Part shown: positions 15,274 to 23,464 of the stretch, one piece after another
Layout of the letters: every line of letters starts with the position of its first letter
Numbering within the stretch: the stretch's first letter is position 1
Assembly: GCA_947066955.1 (NCBI GenBank)
Contig: CAMTAF010000032.1
Coordinates: forward strand, 1 to 35,039
DNA length: 35,039 bases
From: an uncultured Hungatella sp.
Lineage (GTDB): Bacteria > Bacillota > Clostridia > Lachnospirales > Lachnospiraceae
Reading direction: 5' to 3'
Program-made: the position numbers and the translations under genes
The notes under the pieces: model-generated
The model's database searches: none
Told to the model about the DNA's origin: nothing
Seen by the model: the letters and a program-made list of their open reading frames with translations, nothing else

Positions 15274-15818
15274 ATTTCCTAAATCGCGGCGGTATAAAGA
15301 AACCGGTGTGATCTTCACCACACCGGTTACGCCGGAAATTTCATATATTTTTTGCGAACTTCCGCCAAAAAAGCGGGAGTTTTTTGATATCTTTTGCTTT
15401 TCTGGACATTTTACTGATATATTCGACAAAAAACCTCTTTTCTTTCAACATCATATGATCCGAGATTGCCAAAATGTATAGGTTTTGGTCACAGGATAAT
15501 CATTCCATAACTTACACAAATTTTACCATAATTTTCCATCTAAATCAAGAGTATTCCAGGAATTTAACCAGCAAATTGCACACTCCCCAATCCATGCCAA
15601 AACCTATACCTTGTGGTACGAAGCGCCCCGGCTCCGCAGGAACATGAATTGCGGTATGCACCATTTGGCCAAAAGGAGGGGCTTGGAAAGCCGAGTCCTC
15701 GAAGGATCTGGCTTCTCCGGGCCATAATAGGGTTCGGGCTGACACAGGAATCAGGACATAGCGGAAAAGGCCTTTTACTATAAAGAAAGGACATTGCAGG
15801 AGAAAAGGAGAGAAGAAC
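15274..15818 (+). repeat. Conserved leader region, copy C (homologous to 7109-7663)
   Basis: This 545-bp non-coding stretch links the nucleotidyltransferase gene to the surface-protein gene and matches copy A throughout. It contains a 10-bp hairpin (15301-15310 / 15319-15328), an intrinsic terminator (15357-15386), and a 13-bp inverted pair 108 bp apart (gtataggttttgg 15476-15488 and ccaaaacctatac 15597-15609). It ends in the conserved ggacattg and GGAG ribosome-site region. A promoter for the surface protein must lie here; TATAAA near 15780 is a weak candidate. Confidence 0.75.
15357..15386 (+). terminator. Intrinsic terminator of the AbiE-like operon
   Basis: Stem aacttccgc / gcgggagtt (one G-U pair) encloses an A-rich loop and is followed by a T run. 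It ends the antitoxin/toxin operon before the surface-protein gene. Confidence 0.75.
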
Positions 15819-18800
15819 ATGAGAAGATTAAGAGGAAAGCTGTCCCAGGTTCTGGCTGTGACTCTGGTGGCCTCATCGCTGATGCCCACAGGACTTGTGG
15901 CATCCGCGGCGGTTGGAGACGTGACAGTGGAGAAACCGACAGGCGGTTTGCGGAGACCGGAGGGGTTCACCGTAAGCATGGAGTGGGAGGTCGATGAGGA
16001 GACAGAATCGCCGGAACTGAATCTGGAAGATGTGATGGATGAGATCCGGCTGTCAGAAGCGCCGACGGCTGGGGGCGTCTGCGGAGCCAACGGCAGAGTG
16101 ACATGGTCACTGGAAGGCCAGGTTCTGACCATCGAGGGAGATGGTGAGATGACATCCGTAAGCAGTGACTCCTATCCATGGTATCAATACCGCGAAGATA
16201 TTTTAAGGGTGGTAGTAAAGGATGGAGTAACGGGCATCGGCTCATATGCGTTTTCTAATTATTATGATAATTTGCTGACAGTAGATATCGCAGGTTCGGT
16301 GAAAAAAATTGGTGAAGGTGCGTTTCAGGGATGCGACAAACTGATTAGGTTAGACATTGGAGATGGTGTAGAGGACATTGGCTCATACGCGTTTAGATCT
16401 TGTGGCTCTTTGGAGCAGGTAGTGATACCGGACAGTGTGACTGCTTTAGGAGCGTCCGCGTTTGCTTCTGCCGGAAAATTAAATACTGTAACCATCGGAA
16501 CTGGTCTGGAAACCATTCCACGATCCGCGTTTGAGTCTTGCGGTAGTCTGACAGAGGTAGAAATTCCTGATACAGTAACTACGATAGAGCAATCCGCGTT
16601 TCAGTATAGTGGCCTGGAAAGAGTGGAAATCCCTGATACGGTAACTAAAATAGGGGATTCCGCATTTAGCAATTGCAGAAATCTGCAGGAGGCGGTTCTT
16701 GGGGATGGTGTTACTGCGATGGGAACGAGCGTGTTCTATTACTGCACCAAGTTAGAGAGCGCGAACATCCCGAACAGCATAACTATAATTCCTCAAAGTA
16801 CCTTTGCCAGCTGTTCTATGCTCCAGAGAGTAGAAATCGCGGATAGCGTAATGTACATTAGTCGTTATGCGTTCTCTGGATGCGAAAGGTTGGCAAACGT
16901 TTACTATAAGGGATCGGAGGAAGATTGGAGTTCAATATCAATAGAGGATAAAGAAAACTCCAATCAGTATCTTATTAAGGCTTGGGTGCACCTAAACGGG
17001 CTGGAGCGGCTTGTACTGGACAAAACAGAGGAGCAGCTAATCGAAGGAGAAAATTTAGAGCTGACGGTCAGTGCGTTCCCAGAGGATGCCACAGTGGATC
17101 TGGGGGAAGCGACGTGGAGTAGCAGCAACGAGACGGTGGCGACTGTGGAAGGAAGCGGAGCGACCGGGACGGTAACGGCTGTGGCTGAAGGAGATGCGAG
17201 AATCATAGTATCCCTTGGTAACAATGAGAACGCTGTGTGCCGTGTAACGGTAGTAAAAGTGCCCCTTGAGAGCATTGAGTTAGACAAGTCTGAGATGGAA
17301 GTATCCATGGGCGGAGAGTTTAATCTGACTGTGAGCAAGAACCCGGAGGATGCGACAGCGAATCTGGAGGATGCGTTTTGGAGCAGTAGCGACGCGGCAG
17401 TGGCAACTGTGGATCCGATCGGAGAGACTGTGGCGGTAAAGGCCGTGGGAGTGGGCGAGGCGGATATCACAGTCGCTCTTGGTGACAAGACCGCGGTGTG
17501 TCATGTGACCGTGAAGGAACCAGTACTCCTTGAGGGCCTCCAGTTAGACCCTCCTGAGCTGTATTTGCCAGAAGGCATGACGCAGGATCTGACCGTGAGC
17601 AAGGTTCCGGAAGATGCTTCCGTGAATCTGGAAGATATGGCAGAGTCTTTCACATGGGAGAACGAAAACCCGGCAGTAGCGACCGTGGATGTAAGAGGAC
17701 TGAATGCGACGGTAACAGCCATGGCGGAAGGCGAAACAACGATCAGGGTGTCGTTTGACGGCTATTACGCGGAGTGCCATGTGTACGTATGGAAAGTGGT
17801 GGATCTTGATGCTTTTAAGTTAAATACGGAAGAGTGCGAATTAATAGTAGGCGACGAGTTTACTCTGATCGCGGATCCGGTTCCAGAGAACGCGACGGAA
17901 AATGGAATAGATGTTCTGACATGGAGCAGCAGTAACTCGGCAGTGGCGACCGTAGACGGATACGGATTAGAGGCGACGGTGAAGGCCGTGGCAGCGGGCG
18001 AAGCGGATATTACAATCGCATATGGTGAAGTGAGCGCTGTGTGCCATGTGACCGTGAAGGAGCTAGTGGCGCTCGAGAGTATCCAGTTAGACATTCCAGA
18101 GAAGGAATTGACAGTAGGCGAGGAATTTGATCTGACTGCGAAAAAAGCCCCGGAGAACGCCACAGCGGATCTGTCCAACGCGGTATGGAGCAGCAGCAAT
18201 GCAGCAGTGGCGACCGTGGAAGGAAATGGAGCATCCGCGAAGGTAAAGGCTGTCGCGGAAGGAACTGCGGATATCACTGTGAAGCTTGAGGACAAGACCG
18301 CGGTATGTAAAGTAACGGTAAGGAAAGCGGAGGAACCGCCGGCAGTGGTAGGCCTTGAGAGCATCCAGTTAGACGTTCCTGAGAAGGAACTGACAGCAGG
18401 CGAAGAATTTGATCTGACCGCGAACAAGACCCCGGAGAATGCCACAGCAGATCTGTCCAATGCGGTATGGAGCAGCAGTGACGAGGCAGTGGCAACCGTG
18501 GAAGGAAATGGAGCCTCCGCGAAAGTAAAGGCCGTTGCAGAAGGAACCGCGGAGATCACTGTGAAGCTTGAGGACAAGACCGCGGTATGCAAGGTAACGG
18601 TAACGAAAGCGGAGGAGCCTCCGGTAGTAGTAGGCCTTGAGAGCATCCAGCTGAGCGAGACAGAGAAGGCAGCGACAGTAGGAGAAGAGTTCGATCTGAC
18701 CGCGAACAAGACCCCGGAGAACGCCACAGCGGATCTGTCCAACGCAGTGTGGAGCAGCAGCGACGAGGCAGTGGCGACCGTGGAAGGAAATGGAGCGGCC

Positions 18801-19592
18801 GCAAAGGTAAAGGCCATTGGGGAAGGAACCGCGGAGATCACCGTGGCTCTTGAGGACAAGACCGCGGTATGCAAGGTAACGGTAACAAAAGCAGAGGAGC
18901 CGCCGGTAGTAGTCGAGCTTGAGAGCATCCGGTTAAGTGAGAGCGCGAGAGCGCTGAGGGTCGGCCAGACCTTCAAGCTGACCGTAACCATGAACCCGGA
19001 GAACGCGACAAACGCGAACCTCGCCGATGTGAGATGGACCAGCTCCAATGAGGCAGTGGCCGCTGTTGACCAGGAAGGAAACGTGAAAGGCATAGCCGCG
19101 GGCTCCGCGACAATCACGGCAGCGCTTAACGGGAAGACCGCCTCCTGCGCAGTAACCGTTCGGAGAGCCTCCAGCGGCGGCGGAAGTTCCAGCGGGGGAA
19201 GTTCCAGCAGTGGAAGTTCCAGCAGAAGCACCTCCTCAGCCAGCGGAGCCAATACCTGGACCCAGGATGCGCAGGGCTGGAGATACAAAAAAGGAGACAA
19301 CACCTGGGCGTCTAACGGCTGGCAGCAGCTCTCCTACAACGGAACCGTGGAGTGGTACTATTTTAACGACCAGGGATACATGACCACTGGCTGGATAACC
19401 GACCAGGGAAGAAAATATTACCTCAACCCCGTATCCGACGGCACCCAGGGCAAGATGGTCACGGGCTGGCAGCAGATTGAGGGAAAATGGTACTATTTTA
19501 ATGAAGTCTCAGACGGAACCAGAGGAGCATTGCTGACCAACACTCAGATCGGGGAGTATTATGTAAACGAAGAAGGAGTCTGGGCAGAATAA
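15819..19592 (+). CDS. Secreted BspA-like LRR / BIG2 / cell-wall-binding surface protein (cassette C)
   Basis: The 1257-residue protein has a signal peptide nearly identical to that of the cassette A protein (ending ASAA). A divergent spacer and CGANG lead-in (about 85-115) precede BspA-like LRR_5 repeats (about 120-385; IPDTVTxIGxSAF pattern). Eight BIG2 repeats follow (about 394-1115), then a Ser/Gly-rich linker (about 1116-1142) and choline-binding-type repeats to the end (about 1143-1257). The last two BIG2 repeats, linker and wall-binding repeats are almost identical in DNA to copy A, while the LRR part and the first BIG2 repeats differ. This suggests a fixed anchor with a changing exposed head. 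Ribosome site AGGAG lies before the ATG at 15819. A cell-surface location is predicted; the ligand is unknown. Confidence 0.9.
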   Translation: MRRLRGKLSQVLAVTLVASSLMPTGLVASAAVGDVTVEKPTGGLRRPEGFTVSMEWEVDEETESPELNLEDVMDEIRLSEAPTAGGVCGANGRVTWSLEGQVLTIEGDGEMTSVSSDSYPWYQYREDILRVVVKDGVTGIGSYAFSNYYDNLLTVDIAGSVKKIGEGAFQGCDKLIRLDIGDGVEDIGSYAFRSCGSLEQVVIPDSVTALGASAFASAGKLNTVTIGTGLETIPRSAFESCGSLTEVEIPDTVTTIEQSAFQYSGLERVEIPDTVTKIGDSAFSNCRNLQEAVLGDGVTAMGTSVFYYCTKLESANIPNSITIIPQSTFASCSMLQRVEIADSVMYISRYAFSGCERLANVYYKGSEEDWSSISIEDKENSNQYLIKAWVHLNGLERLVLDKTEEQLIEGENLELTVSAFPEDATVDLGEATWSSSNETVATVEGSGATGTVTAVAEGDARIIVSLGNNENAVCRVTVVKVPLESIELDKSEMEVSMGGEFNLTVSKNPEDATANLEDAFWSSSDAAVATVDPIGETVAVKAVGVGEADITVALGDKTAVCHVTVKEPVLLEGLQLDPPELYLPEGMTQDLTVSKVPEDASVNLEDMAESFTWENENPAVATVDVRGLNATVTAMAEGETTIRVSFDGYYAECHVYVWKVVDLDAFKLNTEECELIVGDEFTLIADPVPENATENGIDVLTWSSSNSAVATVDGYGLEATVKAVAAGEADITIAYGEVSAVCHVTVKELVALESIQLDIPEKELTVGEEFDLTAKKAPENATADLSNAVWSSSNAAVATVEGNGASAKVKAVAEGTADITVKLEDKTAVCKVTVRKAEEPPAVVGLESIQLDVPEKELTAGEEFDLTANKTPENATADLSNAVWSSSDEAVATVEGNGASAKVKAVAEGTAEITVKLEDKTAVCKVTVTKAEEPPVVVGLESIQLSETEKAATVGEEFDLTANKTPENATADLSNAVWSSSDEAVATVEGNGAAAKVKAIGEGTAEITVALEDKTAVCKVTVTKAEEPPVVVELESIRLSESARALRVGQTFKLTVTMNPENATNANLADVRWTSSNEAVAAVDQEGNVKGIAAGSATITAALNGKTASCAVTVRRASSGGGSSSGGSSSSGSSSRSTSSASGANTWTQDAQGWRYKKGDNTWASNGWQQLSYNGTVEWYYFNDQGYMTTGWITDQGRKYYLNPVSDGTQGKMVTGWQQIEGKWYYFNEVSDGTRGALLTNTQIGEYYVNEEGVWAE

Positions 19593-19612
19593 ATCCTAGA
19601 ATAAACTAACAG

Positions 19613-19650
19613 AAGGTTCCCATGCGTTTTTGGCATGGGGACCTTTTGTT
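19613..19650 (+). terminator. Intrinsic terminator after surface protein C
   Basis: Stem aaggttcccatg (19613-19624) pairs with catggggacctt (19634-19645), one G-U pair, followed by ttttgttt. The same hairpin follows the cassette B relic. Confidence 0.8.
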
Positions 19651-19808
19651 TGAAAATCTCCCCTGATTATCTGCTGCGGGATGCGCTGGAAGACAATGAG
19701 GTCAGTAAAATACGGGAATCGGCAGAGTTGTGGGAAAGCACGTCACCCGGCCAGCAGGAAATCGCTGTTGCCATGACTCGGGCGGTATTGGAGCACAGGG
19801 AAGCTTAG
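19650..19808 (+). pseudogene. C-terminal relic resembling an XRE-type HTH regulator
   Basis: A frame without a start codon reads LKISPDYLLRDALEDNEV and then ELWESTSPGQQEIAVAMTRAVLEH before a TAG at 19806. The segment ISPDYLL resembles the end of Xre/Cro helix-turn-helix domains (GVSxDYLL) followed by a short helical tail. The DNA-binding part is missing. It marks the right edge of the accessory region next to the two-component system. Confidence 0.45.
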
Positions 19809-19809
19809 G

Positions 19810-21300
19810 TTAGGCGGGTGCCGCAGGCGTGCAAACATCAAAAGGAGGATTTGGCATGTGGGTCTTGGGAAAGGAAAAGTAAAAGGTAGTCCGATCATTC
19901 TGTATGCTTTCCCATGTGATCCGGATTTGGTGGCGGTCTGCAATCTCCTTGGCGATGGGAAGGCCTAAGCCGCTTCCGTTTGTATTTGCATCGGACTGCT
20001 TTTTATAAAAGCGATGAAAGAGGTAGGGCATATCCTCGGGTAAAATACCGCTTCCGTGATCGGTGAGGGAGATGACACATTGGTCTTCCTCGTAATACAT
20101 GTCCACGGACACTACAGCTCCGGGGGGAGAAAATTTTATGGAATTGTCCAGATTTATCATGAACATTTGTCTTAAACGGTCATAATCCCCCAGAAAAAGA
20201 ACAAGTCCCACATGGTTGCAGAACTGGATTTGAACTTGCTTCTTCTCGGCAATTCTCTGCATGGATCGGATCGTATCGGTAATAAGCCCTGTGAGATCCA
20301 GTTCCGTTTTATGGATTTGGAAATGGACGTTCTGCAGCCTGGAAAGTTCCAAAAGATCATTGACCAGGCGCTGGAGATGGATAGTGTCGGAGAGCATCTG
20401 CCCATAATATGTCTGTATTTCATCCTGGTCGGTGACCAGTCCCTCTTTGAGAACCTCCAAGGAACCCCGGATGACGGTAATGGGAGTCCGCAGCTCGTGG
20501 GATACATTAGATACGAAGTCCTGCTGCATCTGATCCAGCTTTTTTCTCTCCTCCTCAATCTGGGAGAGGCGGGCAAAGAGCTCGTTGATATTGCGGGCCA
20601 GATCCCCGATCTCGTCATTTTGTGTCACATGAACCCGGGCGGAGTAATCTCCCCCCATAACTTGTTCCGCCGCAAGCCCTATTTCCTTGAGGGGATTGAT
20701 AAAATGACGGGCCAGAAGAACAGAAAGGCCAAATGCCAGGATAAGGGCAGCAAAAATGCAGGCCGAAAGAATGACCAGGCTGTGATTCTGGGCGCTTTCG
20801 ATGCCGTTTACAGGGCTGTGAAGGAGGAAGGCGCCGGAGATCGTTCCGTCTTTGTCAAAGACAGGGGCGCCCACGGTGACGGAGGGAACATCCAGAACGG
20901 AAGAAAATGCCCTGCTTGACACCACATTGCCTTGAAATACCTGCCGGATCAGCTCTTCGGCGCCAGAAGGAAGAGCTTCATAGGACAGGGAGTAGTTGGG
21001 GGTACTCAGCTCAATGGTCTGGGCGTCTTCATCCACCAGCCATGCTTCCGACATGGAGATATCGTCAATAAAACGGAGATAAGCTCCGAAGCCATAGCCG
21101 CTGGGCCGATGGGACTCTTTTTGGAGAAAGAGGGAGAGGGTATCGGCGATGGACATGGCTTGTTTTCTTAATTCTGCTTCATGAATCTCGGCTGTATGAT
21201 GGGCAAACTGTGTCCCGAACAGGATGCCGATACTCAAGGAAAACAGCAGAAGAACGACAGAAAAATACCCTACCAGGCGATAGGTGATCTTATATCTCAT
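19810..21300 (-). CDS. Two-component sensor histidine kinase
   Basis: The 496-residue protein has a first membrane segment (about 8-30), an extracytoplasmic sensor region (about 31-173), a second membrane segment (about 174-197) and HAMP (about 198-250). HisKA follows, with H268 in SNVSHELRTP, then HATPase with the N box (NLDN, 383-386), DHGSGI (414-419) and GSGLGL (442-447). All residues for autophosphorylation are present. It overlaps the response-regulator gene by 4 bp and is co-transcribed. The signal is unknown; the divergent lipoprotein gene is the nearest candidate target. Confidence 0.93.
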   Translation of the reverse strand: MRYKITYRLVGYFSVVLLLFSLSIGILFGTQFAHHTAEIHEAELRKQAMSIADTLSLFLQKESHRPSGYGFGAYLRFIDDISMSEAWLVDEDAQTIELSTPNYSLSYEALPSGAEELIRQVFQGNVVSSRAFSSVLDVPSVTVGAPVFDKDGTISGAFLLHSPVNGIESAQNHSLVILSACIFAALILAFGLSVLLARHFINPLKEIGLAAEQVMGGDYSARVHVTQNDEIGDLARNINELFARLSQIEEERKKLDQMQQDFVSNVSHELRTPITVIRGSLEVLKEGLVTDQDEIQTYYGQMLSDTIHLQRLVNDLLELSRLQNVHFQIHKTELDLTGLITDTIRSMQRIAEKKQVQIQFCNHVGLVLFLGDYDRLRQMFMINLDNSIKFSPPGAVVSVDMYYEEDQCVISLTDHGSGILPEDMPYLFHRFYKKQSDANTNGSGLGLPIAKEIADRHQIRITWESIQNDRTTFYFSFPKTHMPNPPFDVCTPAAPA

Positions 21301-21986
21301 AGAAGGCTCCCCTCAAATTTATAGCCCATGCCCCAGACGGTCTTGATCTGCCAGTTGGGGTGAGGGACCAGGTCTAATTTGGCACGCAGTCTTTTAATAT
21401 GGTTGTCAACCGTGCGGTTGTCACCGGGATAGTCATATCCCCACAGGGTGCTTAACAGGTTATCTCTTGAGAAAATTTTTCCTCGGTTGCTGAGAAGAGT
21501 CCAGAGGATCTCCAGCTCCTTTTTGGTGAGGGCAATGTTTTGGCCTGCGATGGCCACGGAGGCGTGCTCTAAAGAGATGGCAAGGTTGTCATAGACAAGG
21601 CACCTATGTTCATCGTGTCTGGAGATATCGATCCGGCGCAGGACGGCCCGCACCCTGGCCATGACCTCGCCGGGGGAGAAGGGCTTGACAATGTAGTCGT
21701 CCGCGCCGATGTCCAGTCCCATGATCCGTTCAAAATCTTCTCCTCTGGCAGTTATCATAATAATAGGGACATTGGAAACCCTGCGGATTTCCCGGCAGAC
21801 TTCAAAGCCATCTTTTTTTGGCATCATCACATCCAGTAAAATCATGGAGAACGATTCCTGGCTGAATAATTCAAGCGCCTCCTCCCCGGTATAGGCGGCC
21901 ACAGGCTCAAACCCTTCTTTTTTTGCAAATTCGCTGAGAATTTTCGTTATCTGAAGATTATCGTCCGCAATCAGAATTTTATCCAT
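21297..21986 (-). CDS. OmpR/PhoB-family response regulator
   Basis: The 229-residue protein has a receiver domain (about 1-120) with acidic pocket D8-D9, phospho-acceptor D52 (LLDVMMP) and the conserved lysine in VKPF. A winged-helix DNA-binding domain (about 130-228) ends with RTVDNHIKRLRAKL. It is the first gene of the operon, with TAGGAG before the ATG. OmpR-type regulators bind paired direct repeats; ACGGTTT repeats 23 bp apart in the divergent promoter region (22081-22110) are possible sites. Confidence 0.94.
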   Translation of the reverse strand: MDKILIADDNLQITKILSEFAKKEGFEPVAAYTGEEALELFSQESFSMILLDVMMPKKDGFEVCREIRRVSNVPIIMITARGEDFERIMGLDIGADDYIVKPFSPGEVMARVRAVLRRIDISRHDEHRCLVYDNLAISLEHASVAIAGQNIALTKKELEILWTLLSNRGKIFSRDNLLSTLWGYDYPGDNRTVDNHIKRLRAKLDLVPHPNWQIKTVWGMGYKFEGSLL

Positions 21987-22080
21987 AGCTGATTCTCCTA
22001 TAACTGAAAAACTGTATTGAATATATCACAAAAATGTGTCTTTTTTGTGCCTTTTTGCCCCTCTTTTGATACAAAATAGA

Positions 22081-22121
22081 ACGGTTTAAAACATAATTTC
22101 GGTACGGTTTGCCGGTATGAT
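22081..22121 (+). promoter_or_regulatory. Candidate response-regulator site and -10 box upstream of the lipoprotein gene
   Basis: ACGGTTT occurs at 22081-22087 and 22104-22110, a 23-base period. It is followed by TATGAT (22116-22121) as a possible -10 box. No good -35 box is visible, as expected for an activator-dependent promoter. Confidence 0.4.
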
Positions 22122-22176
22122 AGAGATAATCAATTACTGGGAGCGATTTGGGTTCAGAGAGAAACGGAGGATTTTT

Positions 22177-23325
22177 ATGAGAAGAAAAACAGGAATGATA
22201 GCAGTCTCTTTATTGATTATGGCGCTTGCGGAAGGATGCGGACAGAAGGAGGCAGCGGCACCGGCGACTCAGGCCTCGGCCACAGAAGCTGCCACCACCG
22301 CGGCGCAGACGACAAAAGCCCAGGAGACCACGAAACCACCAGAGGAGACCACGAAAGCCCAGGAGACTACAGCTGCCAAGGAAGAGACCAAGATATCGGA
22401 GGGAGGATATAAGACAGGTCTTGCCATCGTATCTTCCATGGCCAGCTCCAAGGAACCGGCAGACGGAAAGGATGGAAATGCCCAGGTGGATTCTGTGGCA
22501 GCAGCGGTAGTGGTGGATGGAGACGGAAAGATTGTCAGCTGCTATATTGACACGGCCCAGAATAAAATGGGATTTACTGCAGAGGGAAAAGTGGTAAAGA
22601 AAGACGAATTCCAGACAAAGAAGGAGCTGGGGGAAAAGTACGGAATGAAGGCAGCCTCCGGAATCGGCAAAGAATGGGATGAACAGATACAGGCATTAGA
22701 GGAGTTTGTGATCGGCAAAACTGCGGAGGAAGTGGCAGGAATTGCTGTAGATGATGCTACGAAACCAACGGATGTGGATCTGGTGGCAGGAGTTACTGTT
22801 AAGATCGGCGATTATAAAAAGGCTATTGTGGAAGCAGTGCAGAACGCGGAGGAAGTGGGAACCCAGGAGGGAGACAAACTGGGCCTTGGCATCATTACCA
22901 ATATGAACAAATCCAAAGACGCGGATGGAGACAAGGAAGGACAGTGCCAGGCTTATTCCACCTATGTGGCAGTTACTACCGATGGAGACGGCAAGATCAC
23001 GGCAGCCGTCATTGATTCCACCCAGGGAACAGTAAAATTTGACACGGCCGGAAAGATTACATCCGACCTGCAGTCAGGTGTAAAAACCAAGAGACAGCTG
23101 GGAGAGGATTACGGCATGAGAGGCGCTTCCGGAATCGGCAAAGAGTGGTTTGAGCAGGCAGCCGCCATGGAGGATTATCTGGTAGGAAAGACTGCCGGCG
23201 AGGTAACGGGAATTGCCGTAGATGGAGATGGAAAGTCAACGGATCCGGATCTTTTAACAAGTGTGACCATTTCTGTTGACGGATATCAGACTGCAGCCGT
23301 AAAGGCAATGGAGAATGCAAAATAA
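22177..23325 (+). CDS. Predicted lipoprotein with two homologous domains, function unknown
   Basis: The 382-residue product starts with a signal peptide and a lipobox-like AEGC (C21), then a Thr/Ala/Glu-rich low-complexity linker (about 25-75). Two homologous domains of about 150 residues follow (about 78-225 and 233-382). Each contains a GLAIVSSM or GLGIITNM start, a V-x-V-DGDGK-I strand, a KKELGEKYGM or KRQLGEDYGM segment, then ASGIGKEW, and a VGKTAxEVxGIAVD end. I do not recognise the domain; an FMN-binding-like or surface ligand-binding role is only a guess. The ATG at 22177 follows ACGGAGG. It is divergent from the two-component system, which may control it. The end converges with the BCCT gene. 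Confidence 0.75.
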   Translation: MRRKTGMIAVSLLIMALAEGCGQKEAAAPATQASATEAATTAAQTTKAQETTKPPEETTKAQETTAAKEETKISEGGYKTGLAIVSSMASSKEPADGKDGNAQVDSVAAAVVVDGDGKIVSCYIDTAQNKMGFTAEGKVVKKDEFQTKKELGEKYGMKAASGIGKEWDEQIQALEEFVIGKTAEEVAGIAVDDATKPTDVDLVAGVTVKIGDYKKAIVEAVQNAEEVGTQEGDKLGLGIITNMNKSKDADGDKEGQCQAYSTYVAVTTDGDGKITAAVIDSTQGTVKFDTAGKITSDLQSGVKTKRQLGEDYGMRGASGIGKEWFEQAAAMEDYLVGKTAGEVTGIAVDGDGKSTDPDLLTSVTISVDGYQTAAVKAMENAK

Positions 23326-23357
23326 TTCTCTGTTTTTACATGTTTTTTTCTTTGTGC

Positions 23358-23410
23358 GCGCAGGCCCCGGGAGGAAGTTTGCCAGCAAAAGCTGGCCGGG
23401 GCCCAAGCGC
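23358..23410. repeat. Structured three-helix element, copy 1
   Basis: P1 gcgc (23358-23361 / 23407-23410), P2 ggccccg / cggggcc (23363-23369 / 23397-23403), an 11-base 5' bulge ending ggaagttt (23370-23380), and P3 gccagc / gctggc (23381-23386 / 23391-23396) with an AAAA loop. The same fold, bulge length and bulge sequence occur at 25795-25846 with different paired bases. It lies between two convergent genes. Confidence 0.7.
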
Positions 23411-23464
23411 GTTTTCTATAAAGCTCATTCAGGGAAGACAGATCTCTTTTTCGAGGGATCCGGG

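Noticed and set aside
15545..16132. 195-codon minus-strand frame across the leader and start of surface protein C
   Set aside because: Most of it is antisense to the signal-peptide/spacer region and the corresponding frame in copy A is interrupted.
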